Positions 31,844 through 41,420 are shown, counted from the stretch's first letter. The stretch is 64,000 nucleotides of DNA from Candidatus Rubneribacter avistercoris (GCA_019115845.1 DXCU01000075.1:17792-81791), one strand, 5' to 3'. Notes: generated by a model not told the origin, from the sequence alone. Numbers and translations: made by a program.

Positions 31844-34765
31844 TCAAACCTCCTCGTAAACCGGCAGCCAGCGCCTCAGCCTCTCGTCGTCGGGCGAGGA
31901 GATGATGGGCGTGCCGTCTTCGGTGGCGCGGGGGACGGGGTCTCCGTAAGGGCTGTTCTCGGGCGTGGCCTTGTACACCTTCACGAGATAGGCGCGCAGG
32001 CACGTCGATCCGATGATGGGGTCTTGGTCGTACTGGTCCACCATGACGTTCGCGTTCGCCAGGTCGAATCCGTGCGTGGGAGCGGGAAGCTCGGGGTACC
32101 ACCAGCCGTGGTCGGCCTCGATGACGCCGGGCTTTATGCCGTAAAACAGGTCGGCCACTTCGCGGATCTTGCCGCGCGGCGATTCGATCCAGCACCAGTC
32201 TCCCTGCTCGATGCCCAGCTCTTTCGCCGTCTCGGGATTGATTTGAAAGCACGGGACGGTGTACTGTTCGCGCAGCATGGGCACCTGGCGGCCTTCGGAG
32301 TGGAAAAACAGCGGGTTTCGACGGCCCGACGTGTAGATGATGGGGTACTCCTCGTACACGTCGGGCGTCGAGCGCGGGCTCTCGCTTGGCTCGCGCGCGA
32401 CGGGCCATTCCTCGCCGGGGTACAGCGATTCGAGGACGGTGGAGAACAGCTCGAACTTGGTGGAGGGGGTGCCGAAGCCCGGAAGCCCGTCTGTGCGGAT
32501 GTAGCCGTTGATGTAGCGCTTGTAATACCCGATGGGACTCACTTCGCGCAGGTTCCACTGGCCGTGCTCCTGGTACTGCCGCACGGCGTCGTCCCAGTTT
32601 TCGAAGGAGAGCCTCTCGCCGTTGTGGCCGGGCAAGTTCATTCCCTTCACGACGGGCAGCACTTCAAGCTCGTGCATGAGCTGCTCGGTGGGGTATTCGT
32701 GCTCGAGCCACTCTTCGGGCCAAAACGGCGGCGCGAACTCCTTTTTCGTCGGCCACCAGCCCAGACCAAGGGCTTTTGCGACACGCACGCAGGTGATGGC
32801 GTCCCACTCGGCTTCTCCTATGTGGTCGACGACGGGCACCATGATCCCGTAGCCCTTCTCGCCGCCCTGCGACGAGCGGACGCATCCGATCTCGAGGAAA
32901 TGAGCTGCCGGGGTGATGATGTCGGCCAGCTCGATGGTGGGGGAGAACCACAGTTCGGACCCCCAGTAGAAGTCGAGGGTCTTGTAGGCCTCCCAGTTCG
33001 CCATGGCGTTGCCGCTGTGGAAATGGGAGCCCGTGTCGGAGATCATGCAGCGTATGGGATAGGGGTCGCCGGTCAGGATCATGTCGGTGGCCGTGGTGGT
33101 GTCGTGGAAGTTGGCGGCGCCTTGGCACTTGGTGGCCCACGGCAGCAAGGGGAACTTCTCGACGCCGGCTATCTTCTCTAGCTCGCTCAGCGGCAGCGAG
33201 GGCTGGCCGAAGGGGATGCAGTACATGAAGTAGTTGCCGTAGTTCCCATCTTGGCCGTGTCCGCCCACGTTGCCGCCTACGTTGTCGACGTTGCCCATGA
33301 GCGCCGACAGGGCGAGGATGGCGCGCGTCGTCTGTATGGAGTTGGCGGCGTGCTCGGTGGGGAGGTTGTACTGTATGCCGCCCAGGTTCGGCTCGGCGCA
33401 ATAGATGTCGACGGCTTTGCGCAGCGCTTCCTCGGGGATCTCGCAGATGTCGGCGACGGTGGCGGGATCGTACTGGGAGACGTGCTCGCAGTACTTCTGC
33501 CATACGGGAACGGCGGTGACAGTGGAGCCGTCCTTCAGGGCGACTTCGTAGGATCCTGTGAGAGCCGGATCGATGTCGAGCGCGAACCCGGGATCGACCA
33601 CGAGCGTTCCGGTGTCGTTGAGTCCTGCCGGAACGAATTCGGTGGGGGCGTTGTACTCGGTTTCGCCCTCCCAAAGGGCGGTCTCGGAATCGAAGTAGAT
33701 GGGTTTGCCCGAGCGCGCGTCCCATACGAGGAACCTGCGGGGGCTGCCGCCCTCTTTGACGTCGGCCTCCGTGAGCAGGCGTGTCCTAAGTTCGAGGGGG
33801 TAAGACCCCACGGACGCTTCGTAAGGGGCGTAATCCCACGTGAAAGAGGTCGGTTCTTTCTCGTCCGCGTACAGAAACGGGGCGTTCGTCCATTTTTTGA
33901 CGAAAAGCTCGTCGTAGGTTCCCTTCTCGTTCACCAGCAGGTTGATCATGCCCAAGGCCAGGAAATCGTCGGTGCCGGGGCGCAGGTGGATTTGAAGGTC
34001 GGTTTCCTTGCCAAGGCCCTGCGTGCGGGGCCCGACGCAGATGGACGCTTCGGCGGCGACGGCCGCGTCCACCGTGACGCGTCCGGCGTTGTCGTAGTTG
34101 GACACCTCTTGGTCGGAGCCCCACTGGAAGAACACGCGAGGATGATCGGACAGGCATGTCCAGTGAACGCCCATGTACGCGGTGAGGGCGCCGGATATCT
34201 CGCGGGGTCCCTTGCAGATCTGGCCGGCCGTGTTCCCGATGTTGGCCGTCTGCAGGCCTTGGGAGAGGCCCTCGATGCCGTAGGTGGTGATGCGGCTCGT
34301 GCCGTGCAGGATCTTCACGGTGTGGTTGCCGTATTTCTCGCGGCACTCCTCCACGCCTTTGGCGATGGCTTCTATGGCCTCGTCCCATGTGATCCTCTGC
34401 CAGCCCGGATCTTCGCCTTTGGGGTTCGTCCGCCGCATGGGGTACTTGACTCTGTCGGGGTGGTAGAGCTGCTGGTGGGCCGTGCGCCCTTTGACGCACA
34501 GGTTGCCTCGGCTGGTGCACGAGCTCTCGTCACCCTCGATGCGTATCACGCGTCCGTCTCTGACGGTCACCCATGTCGGGCATTCCATTTTCCCGCAGGC
34601 GCGGCAGAAGCTGCGGATGCGCTTCGTTTCGCCGGTGGCGCCGGGATCTCCGGAAGCGGTTTCGGCGAGCGCCGGCATGGGCGACGTCGAGGCCAGGGCC
34701 GCGCAGCCGGCCAGTGCGGTTGAAAGCTTCAGGAAGCTGCGTCTGGATAGGCTTATCTTGCTCAT
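31844..34765 (-). CDS. molybdopterin-dependent oxidoreductase, DmsA-like catalytic subunit
   Basis: A 973-residue Tat-exported protein (SLSRRSFLKLSTALAG, cleavage probably after ALA near residue 34). The Fe-S motif CRACGKMEC...C lies at about residues 53-85. Molybdopterin-binding blocks include GRTAHQQLYHPDRVKYPMRR, WDEAIEAIAKG and the C-terminal INPETAKELGIEQGDWCWIESPRG. It belongs to the DMSO reductase superfamily of terminal reductases with menaquinol as donor. Coriobacteria hold many such enzymes acting on diet, drug or catechol substrates; the substrate cannot be read from sequence. It heads an A-B-C operon facing a divergent LysR gene. Confidence 0.9.
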   Translation of the reverse strand: MSKISLSRRSFLKLSTALAGCAALASTSPMPALAETASGDPGATGETKRIRSFCRACGKMECPTWVTVRDGRVIRIEGDESSCTSRGNLCVKGRTAHQQLYHPDRVKYPMRRTNPKGEDPGWQRITWDEAIEAIAKGVEECREKYGNHTVKILHGTSRITTYGIEGLSQGLQTANIGNTAGQICKGPREISGALTAYMGVHWTCLSDHPRVFFQWGSDQEVSNYDNAGRVTVDAAVAAEASICVGPRTQGLGKETDLQIHLRPGTDDFLALGMINLLVNEKGTYDELFVKKWTNAPFLYADEKEPTSFTWDYAPYEASVGSYPLELRTRLLTEADVKEGGSPRRFLVWDARSGKPIYFDSETALWEGETEYNAPTEFVPAGLNDTGTLVVDPGFALDIDPALTGSYEVALKDGSTVTAVPVWQKYCEHVSQYDPATVADICEIPEEALRKAVDIYCAEPNLGGIQYNLPTEHAANSIQTTRAILALSALMGNVDNVGGNVGGHGQDGNYGNYFMYCIPFGQPSLPLSELEKIAGVEKFPLLPWATKCQGAANFHDTTTATDMILTGDPYPIRCMISDTGSHFHSGNAMANWEAYKTLDFYWGSELWFSPTIELADIITPAAHFLEIGCVRSSQGGEKGYGIMVPVVDHIGEAEWDAITCVRVAKALGLGWWPTKKEFAPPFWPEEWLEHEYPTEQLMHELEVLPVVKGMNLPGHNGERLSFENWDDAVRQYQEHGQWNLREVSPIGYYKRYINGYIRTDGLPGFGTPSTKFELFSTVLESLYPGEEWPVAREPSESPRSTPDVYEEYPIIYTSGRRNPLFFHSEGRQVPMLREQYTVPCFQINPETAKELGIEQGDWCWIESPRGKIREVADLFYGIKPGVIEADHGWWYPELPAPTHGFDLANANVMVDQYDQDPIIGSTCLRAYLVKVYKATPENSPYGDPVPRATEDGTPIISSPDDERLRRWLPVYEEV

Positions 34766-34914
34766 TCGCCAGTCCCCCTTCTTTCTCGCTTGATCTGACG
34801 GCGAGCGCTGCCAAGCCGATGGCCTGATGGTTCTTTGGTCCAGCTGCCAATGGGCTTCCCGGTTCTCACGGTGCTCCCGGTTGGCGGCGCGCTCCTCCTC
34901 TCTCCTCCTTGCGC

Positions 34915-34995
34915 TTGACAGCCTCTCGCGGATCTATAATATGAAAGGCGGGATGCATAGGGAAATTTGATTGAAACTAACTGAATCGTTTTCAG
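34915..34995 (+). promoter_or_regulatory. promoter region of a LysR-type gene, with inverted repeat
   Basis: A consensus TTGACA at 34915-34920 faces TATAAT at 34935-34940 (spacer only 14) or TAATAT at 34937-34942 (spacer 16). Downstream, CTGAA-N5-TTCAG (34981-34995) is an inverted repeat close to the LysR start and may be part of its binding site, covering the gap to the divergent oxidoreductase operon. Confidence 0.55.
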
Positions 34996-35024
34996 AATGG
35001 CGCTATTCTTGAGGGGATAAGGTT

Positions 35025-35912
35025 ATGCGGATTGACTATCTGAGGGAGTTCGTCGAGGTCGCTTATTGCCTGAACTACTCCAAGGCGGCGAAAAACCTCG
35101 GCACCTCCCAATCCTCAATCAGCAAGCACGTCCAATCTTTGGAGAAGCGCTACGGGGCCCTGTTGTTCGAAAGGGACACGGCAAGCGTCTCGCTCACGCC
35201 TTTCGGGATCGCCCTCGTTCAGGAGTCCATCGCCTTGCTCGATGCCTGCGACAGGTTCGAATCGCGGGTGGAGGAGCTTGGCGATCTTTACCGGAAAAGC
35301 CTTGTGGTTGGCGGAATGCATTACAATCCGAAAATCATGCGCTTGCTGGACAAGGCGCAGCGGGATGTCGACTCCGGAGCGGTGACGGTTCCCCTCCGGC
35401 TTGTTTCCCAGCTTTCCGATCCGCTCGTCGACAGCCTCAAGATCGGCAGGATAGACGTCGCGCTCACCTTGCGCGACGAGGCTCTGATCGACGACGAGGA
35501 CGTGCATTGCGTCGACGTGTTGGAAGATCCCCTCTTCGCCCTTATGAGAAGCAGCCATCCTTTGGCGCATCGTCAATCCGTGACGTTCGTCGAGCTTTCC
35601 GAATGGACGTTCCTCAAGCCGAGTGGATCGTATTTTGTGCTTGGAAACGAGGCGCTTGAGGAGATGTTCTCCAGAAGCGGTATCAGGGTTAAGGATCGCA
35701 TCGTGTTCGTGAAGGACGTCCAAGGCTTTCGCACCATCGATTTCATGGACGGTGTGACGTTTGTCGAGGGCGGCGTGGCGAGCACCATCTCTTCGGAAAG
35801 CGGTTTGATTAGTGTTCCCATTGCGGACGCGGGCGCCTCGTTTCCCATCGTGGCTGCATGCAGGGCTCAAGATGCCCGCGCCGTCTCCTTTGTGGACGCG
35901 CTGCGAGCTTAG
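35025..35912 (+). CDS. LysR-family transcriptional regulator
   Basis: A 295-residue protein. The helix-turn-helix is at residues 1-62 (MRIDYLREFVEVAYCLNYSKAAKNLGTSQSSISKHVQSLEKRYGALLFER) and a substrate-binding-like effector domain follows. GAGGGGATAAG precedes ATG 35025. Divergence from the DmsABC-like operon suggests it controls that operon in response to the electron acceptor. Its stop overlaps the convergent helicase stop by 4 bp (35909-35912). Confidence 0.9.
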   Translation: MRIDYLREFVEVAYCLNYSKAAKNLGTSQSSISKHVQSLEKRYGALLFERDTASVSLTPFGIALVQESIALLDACDRFESRVEELGDLYRKSLVVGGMHYNPKIMRLLDKAQRDVDSGAVTVPLRLVSQLSDPLVDSLKIGRIDVALTLRDEALIDDEDVHCVDVLEDPLFALMRSSHPLAHRQSVTFVELSEWTFLKPSGSYFVLGNEALEEMFSRSGIRVKDRIVFVKDVQGFRTIDFMDGVTFVEGGVASTISSESGLISVPIADAGASFPIVAACRAQDARAVSFVDALRA

Positions 35913-37378
35913 CGGCGCTTGCCGCGCTCCCGCGCGAGCGAGGCACGATGCGCGCGGCCGGGGCGCATGTCCGCGCTGCCCGCTTGGCGCGGTTTCTTAG
36001 CGGTCGGCTGGGCGGCTTGTTTCCGGGAGGGACGCTGACGAGCGGGTTGGTCTCCTTGGGTGCCGGCCTTCTTCTTGCTGCGGCGCTTTCTCGCGTTGCG
36101 GCCGGACTCGTCTTCGGCGCTTTGCGCTTTCCCGCGCGCTTTCGCTTTCTTGCGCTCGCGCGCAGCCTGCTCCTTGACGGCTTGGCGGATGTCCGGGTCG
36201 CGCCGCGCGTCGGCGCGCTGGGATTTGGAGGCCGCTTCCTCGGCGGCGGCCTTGGCGTCGAAGGAGGGAAGCTCCATCTCGGGGATGGTCCGCTTGATGA
36301 GTTTTTCGATGTCGCGCAAGGCGTCTTCGGTTTCGGGGCTCACAAACGACACGGCGAACCCCGCCGCGCCCGCGCGCCCGGTGCGGCCGATGCGGTGCAC
36401 GTAGTCTTCGGGCTGGGTGGGCAGGTCGTAGTTCACCACGTAGTCGACCTCTTCCACGTCGATGCCGCGCGCGAGCACGTCGGTGGCCACGATGACGCCG
36501 GTTTTGCCGGCGGCGAAGTTGTCGAGCGCGCGTCGGCGCTGGTTTTGGCTGCGGTCGGAGTGGATGGCCTCGGCGGCGTACCCTGCGCGCTTGAGGCGGC
36601 GGCAGGTGGCGTCGGCGCGGCTGCGCGTGCGCGCGAACACGATGACGCGTTCGGCGCCCTTCTCGGCGAGCACGGCCTTGAGCAGCGCGGGCTTGACGGT
36701 TTGCGGCGTGCGGATGATGAACTGCTCCACGGTGTCGGCCGTTTCGCCCTTGTGGGCTATCTCCACCACGGCCGGGTCGCTCAGGAGCGTGCCCACGCTG
36801 TTTTGGACCGAGCGGTCGATGGTGGCCGAGAACAGAAGCGTTTGGCGTGAGGCCGGCGTGGCGCCGACGATCTTTTTCATGGCTGGCCAAAAGCCCATGT
36901 CCAGCATGCGGTCGGCCTCGTCGAGCACGAGCACCTCCACGTCCGCCAGGCGCGCGGCCTTCTGCTCCATGAGGTCCACCAAGCGCCCCGGCGTGGCTAT
37001 GAGCACGTCCACCCCGCGCTTGAGGCGGTTGATCTGCGGTCCGTAGGACAGCCCGCCCACCACGGTGAGGATGCGGTGGTGGGTGGAGGTGGCTATGGAC
37101 TCGCACACCTCGCCTATCTGCTGGGCCAGCTCGCGCGTGGGCGTGACCACGAGCATGAGCGGGCCTTGCCCGCCTTTGGCGTGGCCGAGGCGGTCGAGGG
37201 AGGGCAGGGAGAAGGCGGCGGTCTTGCCGGTGCCGGTCTTGGCGGCGGCGATGAGGTCGCGCCCTTCGAGCGCGAGGGGGATGGCCTGCTCTTGGATGGG
37301 CGTCGGGGCCTCGTAGCCCAGGCGCGCGACGGCCTGGAGGGCTTGGTCGGACAAGCCGAGTTCGTTGAATTGCAGCAT
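35909..37378 (-). CDS. DEAD-box ATP-dependent RNA helicase
   Basis: A 489-residue helicase. Motifs in order: Q motif (FNELGLSDQALQAVARLGYEAPTPIQEQAIP), I AAKTGTGKT, Ia PTRELAQQ, II VLDEADRMLD, III FSATI, V ATDVLARGIDVEEVDYVVNYDLP, VI HRIGRTGR. A Lys/Arg-rich tail of about 90 residues probably binds RNA. It resembles RhlE/DeaD-type helicases of ribosome assembly and RNA turnover. CAAGGAACC precedes ATG 37378; the longer open frame upstream has no homology. Confidence 0.93.
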   Translation of the reverse strand: MLQFNELGLSDQALQAVARLGYEAPTPIQEQAIPLALEGRDLIAAAKTGTGKTAAFSLPSLDRLGHAKGGQGPLMLVVTPTRELAQQIGEVCESIATSTHHRILTVVGGLSYGPQINRLKRGVDVLIATPGRLVDLMEQKAARLADVEVLVLDEADRMLDMGFWPAMKKIVGATPASRQTLLFSATIDRSVQNSVGTLLSDPAVVEIAHKGETADTVEQFIIRTPQTVKPALLKAVLAEKGAERVIVFARTRSRADATCRRLKRAGYAAEAIHSDRSQNQRRRALDNFAAGKTGVIVATDVLARGIDVEEVDYVVNYDLPTQPEDYVHRIGRTGRAGAAGFAVSFVSPETEDALRDIEKLIKRTIPEMELPSFDAKAAAEEAASKSQRADARRDPDIRQAVKEQAARERKKAKARGKAQSAEDESGRNARKRRSKKKAGTQGDQPARQRPSRKQAAQPTAKKPRQAGSADMRPGRAHRASLARERGKRR

Positions 37379-37626
37379 GGTTCCTTGGTTTTCTGTGTCG
37401 GCGCGGCGCGGGGCCGCGGGCTTTTCGCTTGGGGCTCGATGCGGCGGTGCGCAGCGAGCCGGAGCGCTGCGCGCGTGCGATGCCGCGCTGCGCCGACTGT
37501 TCATTGTACCCGCTGCCCGCTCCCCGCATCCCAATCAACGCACAATGATCAGAAGGATGGGCTTTCTGCCGGATGGGAAACGGGCTTGCCTCCCTGGCGG
37601 AAGGCGCGGGGGAGGAGGTGGGGCTG

Positions 37627-39162
37627 CTACGGCTCCACGGGCGTCGCGCTGGCGGCCTGCGTGCCCGCCACCATGCCGAACACGCCGCAATCGGGAGCCG
37701 AGCATCCCGTAAGGCGCTGCGCTCCGTGCACTCCGCCTGTGACCTCGCCTGCGGCGTACAGGCCCTCTATGGGCCGCCCGTTCACGTCGAGGATGCGTGC
37801 GGACGTGTCGATGCGAACGCCTCCGGGCGTGTAGTTGTTGTTTGGGATGAGGTTCATGCCGTAGAAGGGGGGTTGCTTGATGGCGGCGCCTTGCAGGGCG
37901 GCCATGTCCTTTCCGAAGTCCTCGTCCGTCCCGTTGTCGAACATCTCGTTATAGCGGCTTGCGGCGTCCGCGAGCGCTTGCTTGTCGTAGCCGAAGTGGT
38001 CGGCTAGCTCGTCTAGGGTGTCGAACCGGTACATGGTGCCGTTTTTGAAGTTGCGTCCGGCAAGCGACATCTCGAGGCGCTGCTTGTCATGGAACAGCTC
38101 GATGCCTTTCGAGTCGTACACGAGCAAAGGGGGCTTGCCGTCGAAGTCGAGCATCTGCCTGAGGATGATGATGCCGAGGTCGTTGCGGCTTCCCAGCTCG
38201 TTCACGAAGCGCTTTCCGTCGGGGTTGAGGAGCATGCCCCAGCAGACATCCTCGGTGGGGATGGGGTAGGACAGGCGGAACAGCGAGAGGTTGACCGTCT
38301 GCGCGCCGTGCGAGGCCAGCATCCGCAGCACGCCGGAGGTGGCGCCGGGGTTGGTCATGGTGTCGGCCTGTGCCAAGACGGCGGACTCGGAGCGCAGAAG
38401 CTCCTTGTCGCGTGCGTAGCCGCCCGTGGCGAACACGATGCCGCGACGCGCTCCGATGCGCCTTGCGTTTCCCGTCTGGTTCTCAAGGTCGTCGGTTCCG
38501 GGCGCGTTGTAGTCGAAGGCGTAGTTCTCCCGCACGACGACGCCAACGGCCCGGCCGTCGCGCAGGACGAGATCGTCCACCTTGCAGCGTGCGCGCATCT
38601 CCAGCGTGTCGGCAAGAGAGCTTTGCGCATGCGAGACGAGCGCGTCGAGCAGGTAGCGCCCGCCGCCGGCCCATAAAAGGCGCTTCGCGCTGTGGCCGCC
38701 GCCGTTCTTGAGCTGCTTGAAGGTTGCGCCGCGTTCCGTGAGGAAGCGGTAGAGGCTCTGCGACCCTTCGGCCACGACGCGAGCCAGATCGGGGTCGCCG
38801 TAATCCTCGGCCACCTTCCTCATGTCTTCGTACATCCACTCGGGGTCGTCCTCTATGCCCTCGGCGCCCTGCTCGTCGCTGCCCGCAATGGCGCAGTTGA
38901 GTCCGCTCACGCGCGAGGTGCCGCCGAATTGGCCCATCTTCTCGAGCACAAGCGTCTGGGCGCCGGCTTCGGCTGCCGTCACAGCGGCCACCGTCGCCGC
39001 GAGGCCGCTGCCGACGACGATGACGTCGAAGGTTTCGTCGAATCCCTCTTCGCCGGGGTCGTCGTTGTGCGCGGAATCGGCGAAGGCGCGTCCCGGTCCC
39101 GCCATCGCCGCAGTGGCGAAGGCGGCGACAAGGCCGGTTTTCAGAAACTGCTTCCTATCCAT
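37627..39162 (-). CDS. exported FAD-dependent reductase (flavocytochrome c fumarate reductase type)
   Basis: A 511-residue flavoprotein. The signal DRKQFLKTGLVAAFATAAMAG resembles a Tat signal with Lys in place of the second Arg, cleaved near AFA-DS (about residue 33). The FAD dinucleotide fold starts VIVVGSGLAATVAAVTAAEAGAQTLVLEK, with GGTSRVSG, and ends TGGVHGAQRLTGCSAPDCGVFG. Such enzymes reduce fumarate-like or other small double-bonded acceptors outside the membrane. The haem domain is not fused but encoded just upstream as a separate tetraheme lipoprotein. AAAAGGAGG precedes ATG 39162. Confidence 0.88.
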   Translation of the reverse strand: MDRKQFLKTGLVAAFATAAMAGPGRAFADSAHNDDPGEEGFDETFDVIVVGSGLAATVAAVTAAEAGAQTLVLEKMGQFGGTSRVSGLNCAIAGSDEQGAEGIEDDPEWMYEDMRKVAEDYGDPDLARVVAEGSQSLYRFLTERGATFKQLKNGGGHSAKRLLWAGGGRYLLDALVSHAQSSLADTLEMRARCKVDDLVLRDGRAVGVVVRENYAFDYNAPGTDDLENQTGNARRIGARRGIVFATGGYARDKELLRSESAVLAQADTMTNPGATSGVLRMLASHGAQTVNLSLFRLSYPIPTEDVCWGMLLNPDGKRFVNELGSRNDLGIIILRQMLDFDGKPPLLVYDSKGIELFHDKQRLEMSLAGRNFKNGTMYRFDTLDELADHFGYDKQALADAASRYNEMFDNGTDEDFGKDMAALQGAAIKQPPFYGMNLIPNNNYTPGGVRIDTSARILDVNGRPIEGLYAAGEVTGGVHGAQRLTGCSAPDCGVFGMVAGTQAASATPVEP

Positions 39163-39227
39163 GGAACCCTCCTTTTGGGCGTCGTGTTTTCCCTGCTCGT
39201 TGAGATGCGGTTGCCGCTTGGGGCGCA

Positions 39228-39644
39228 TCAGGGGGCATCGTTCATCCATTGGTCGGCATCGTGGCAGCTCATGCACAGGTTCACGGACTCCGAATGGGTT
39301 TTGTGGCAGGTCGTGCAGTCGAGTTGCTGGTCGTAGTGGAAGCTGTCGTGAGGATTGAGGTCCTCGCCGACGTCGGCCGTTCTCGCGGCCACCTCCTCGT
39401 AGCTTTTGTGGCATGCAAGGCACTTGTCGTTCGAAACCGCTGCGACCCCTTGCGTCGGATCCTCCTCGTCATGGCAGGATGCGCACGTCATGGACGCGTT
39501 CTCGCTGTGCAGCTGGTTTTTGATCGGGTGGCTCTCGCGAAGCTCGTCCTCGTTCGGGACGTTTGCGCCGCGGGGAGCGCATCCCAGGCACAGCGCGCCC
39601 GCGACGAGCGCGGCCGCTGCGAGCGCCGTCATCGCCTTCTTCAT
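39228..39644 (-). CDS. tetraheme cytochrome c lipoprotein
   Basis: A 138-residue lipoprotein (ALCLGC, lipobox Cys about residue 22) with four CxxCH haem sites: CASCH, CLACH, CTTCH and CMSCH, plus extra His residues that can serve as sixth ligands. It matches the haem domain of flavocytochrome c fumarate reductases. It probably takes electrons from the quinol pool and passes them to the flavin subunit encoded 65 bp downstream. Confidence 0.92.
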   Translation of the reverse strand: MKKAMTALAAAALVAGALCLGCAPRGANVPNEDELRESHPIKNQLHSENASMTCASCHDEEDPTQGVAAVSNDKCLACHKSYEEVAARTADVGEDLNPHDSFHYDQQLDCTTCHKTHSESVNLCMSCHDADQWMNDAP

Positions 39645-39741
39645 TGCCCCTCCTCTTCGTCGTGGCTTTCGGGGTCGGCCTCGCCGGTTTCGCGCATGCC
39701 CGGCGGCGCCCCTTCGCCTTCTTCCGGTTCTCTTGCTTCGA

Positions 39742-39761
39742 AGTCATCCCATGGGATGACT
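39742..39761. promoter_or_regulatory. 20-bp perfect palindrome between divergent genes
   Basis: AGTCATCCCATGGGATGACT reads the same on both strands. It lies in the 148-bp gap between the cytochrome/flavin reductase operon and the XRE regulator, 31 bp before the regulator's ATG. This is the likely operator for that regulator. Confidence 0.65.
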
Positions 39762-39792
39762 ACATGATATCCGAGTCGAATACGCTTGTCCA

Positions 39793-40008
39793 ATGGGAAT
39801 CGAACAGAAGAAGCTGCTCGGACGTCGCATCCGCTTGCTGCGTGAGGAGCGGGGGCTGACGCAGGCCCAGGTGGCCGAGATGATCGGCAACGGCAGCAAA
39901 CAGTACATATCGGCAATGGAGCGCGGCGACAAAAACGTCACGATAGACGTGCTCTGCCGCGTTGCCGCAGCGCTCGGCACGGACGTTCGCGACCTGATCG
40001 AGTTCTAG
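39793..40008 (+). CDS. XRE-family helix-turn-helix regulator
   Basis: A 71-residue protein that is almost entirely a Cro/CI-type domain: LGRRIRLLREERGLTQAQVAEMIG, then YISAMERGDKNVTIDVLCRVAAAL. There is no sensor domain. No ribosome binding site is seen; TACGCT lies 6 bases before the ATG, which may indicate a leaderless mRNA. It is divergent from the tetraheme/flavin reductase operon and probably controls it through the palindrome at 39742-39761. Confidence 0.88.
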   Translation: MGIEQKKLLGRRIRLLREERGLTQAQVAEMIGNGSKQYISAMERGDKNVTIDVLCRVAAALGTDVRDLIEF

Positions 40009-40009
40009 C

Positions 40010-40039
40010 GCCCGCCGCCGAGCGCGCACGCCGGCGGGC
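40010..40039. terminator. hairpin between convergent genes
   Basis: GCCCGCCG pairs with CGGCGGGC across a 13-base loop, in the 59-bp gap between the XRE gene and the glycosyltransferase. Confidence 0.5.
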
Positions 40040-40067
40040 GGGGCGCCGGCCGCCTTGGCGGTGCGGC

Positions 40068-41420
40068 TTATCGGGTGTGCGCGGGCTTGCCCCCCCAGTA
40101 AAGGCGCATGAAGCGTTTGCGGTAGCGCGCGTCGGCGGGGCTTTTCGGCTCCGCGATCAGGCGCAGCGTTGCGGCGGCCACGTCGCGGGCGGCGTCGGGG
40201 CGGCGCAGGAAGGAGCCGTTGACGAGCATGGCGCGGGCGCTTTCGGGGTTGCGCGCCACGCGGCGCAGCGCATCGAGCAGCTCGCGGGCCGTGGTCACGT
40301 GCATGGCGGCCCCCAGCGACGTGAGCATCTGCACGTTGACCTTCTCCTGCCCGTAGGCTTTGCCCATGAGGATCATGGGCACCTGCGAGCACAAACATTC
40401 GGTCACCGTGAGGCCGCCCGACTTGCAGATGGCCACGTCGCTTGAGGCCATGAGGGCGGCCATGCCGTCCACGTAGTCGAGCACGGTGACGTTGCCAACC
40501 CCCAGATCGGCGCACTCCTGGCGCAGGTGGCGCGCATAGTCGGCGTCGCTGCCCGCCACGAACACGAAGTGCAGCGCGTCCTCGAAGCTGTGCAGGTAGG
40601 GAAGCAGCTTGTCGAGCGCGGCGCGGAAGTGGACGTAGGGACGGGGCAGGTAGGCGCCCGCAAGCGCGAGTACGACGAGCTTGTCCTGGGGAAGGCCCAG
40701 CCGCTCGCGCGTGGCCGTTCGGTCGTAAGCCTGGCGGAAGTCCTCGCGCGTGGGGATGCCGGTGATGAGGATGCGCTCGTCGGGCACCTTGCGCGGGCGC
40801 AGCGTCTCGGCCATCGACTCGTTGGCCACGCAGAACAGGTCGGCGGCCAGGTGGGGCCACAGCCCCTCGGTCTCGTAGTCGGTGGGCACGCACACGATGG
40901 GGAAGCGCTGCCCGGTGAGCATGCGCGCCGCCACGGCCACGTTGGCCGCGGTGATGTGGGTGCACACGACGGCGAGGGGCTTGCGCTTGCGCACGAATTC
41001 GGTGAACGCGGGGTACATGATGCGGTTCCACACGGTGCCGCCGCCCCACAGAAGGCGTCCGGTGAAGGTGAAGCGCCAGGTGAGGTCGTAAATGGGCCGC
41101 GTGGCGCCCGTGAACAGCGAGGCGGCCTTGTTGCCGTCGAACACGATGCGCCCGAAGTCCAGCACGTCGAGCACCTCCACCTTAAGGTCGTCGGGCAGAG
41201 GGGGCGCGTCCGCAGCGTCGGCCGCACCGGCCGCGCGCGCGGCGCGCCGTTCGTCCTGCATGAGCGTAAACGCCTGCGCCACGGCGTTCGCCGCGCTGCG
41301 ATGCCCCGATCCCACGGAGGCGTGCATGACGACGACGAGGGGCTTTTCGGGCCTCGGCGCAAGGGCGGCGCCGTCGGGCGCTGCTTCGGGGGGCTGGAGG
41401 GTGAGGGCGTCGTTGTCCAT
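40068..41420 (-). CDS. MGDG-synthase/MurG-like glycosyltransferase
   Basis: A 450-residue GT-B enzyme. The N-terminal MGDG_synth-type domain has PLVVVMHASVGSGHRSAANAVAQAF and VVCTHITAANVAVA; the C-terminal nucleotide-sugar domain has LALAGAYLPRPYV, VLDYVDGMAALMASSDVAICKSGGLTVTECL and EKVNVQML. Relatives transfer galactose or glucose from UDP-sugars to diacylglycerol, so a membrane glycolipid is the likely product. The start is uncertain among ATG 41420, 41429 and 41432, none with a clear ribosome binding site. Confidence 0.82.
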   Translation of the reverse strand: MDNDALTLQPPEAAPDGAALAPRPEKPLVVVMHASVGSGHRSAANAVAQAFTLMQDERRAARAAGAADAADAPPLPDDLKVEVLDVLDFGRIVFDGNKAASLFTGATRPIYDLTWRFTFTGRLLWGGGTVWNRIMYPAFTEFVRKRKPLAVVCTHITAANVAVAARMLTGQRFPIVCVPTDYETEGLWPHLAADLFCVANESMAETLRPRKVPDERILITGIPTREDFRQAYDRTATRERLGLPQDKLVVLALAGAYLPRPYVHFRAALDKLLPYLHSFEDALHFVFVAGSDADYARHLRQECADLGVGNVTVLDYVDGMAALMASSDVAICKSGGLTVTECLCSQVPMILMGKAYGQEKVNVQMLTSLGAAMHVTTARELLDALRRVARNPESARAMLVNGSFLRRPDAARDVAAATLRLIAEPKSPADARYRKRFMRLYWGGKPAHTR

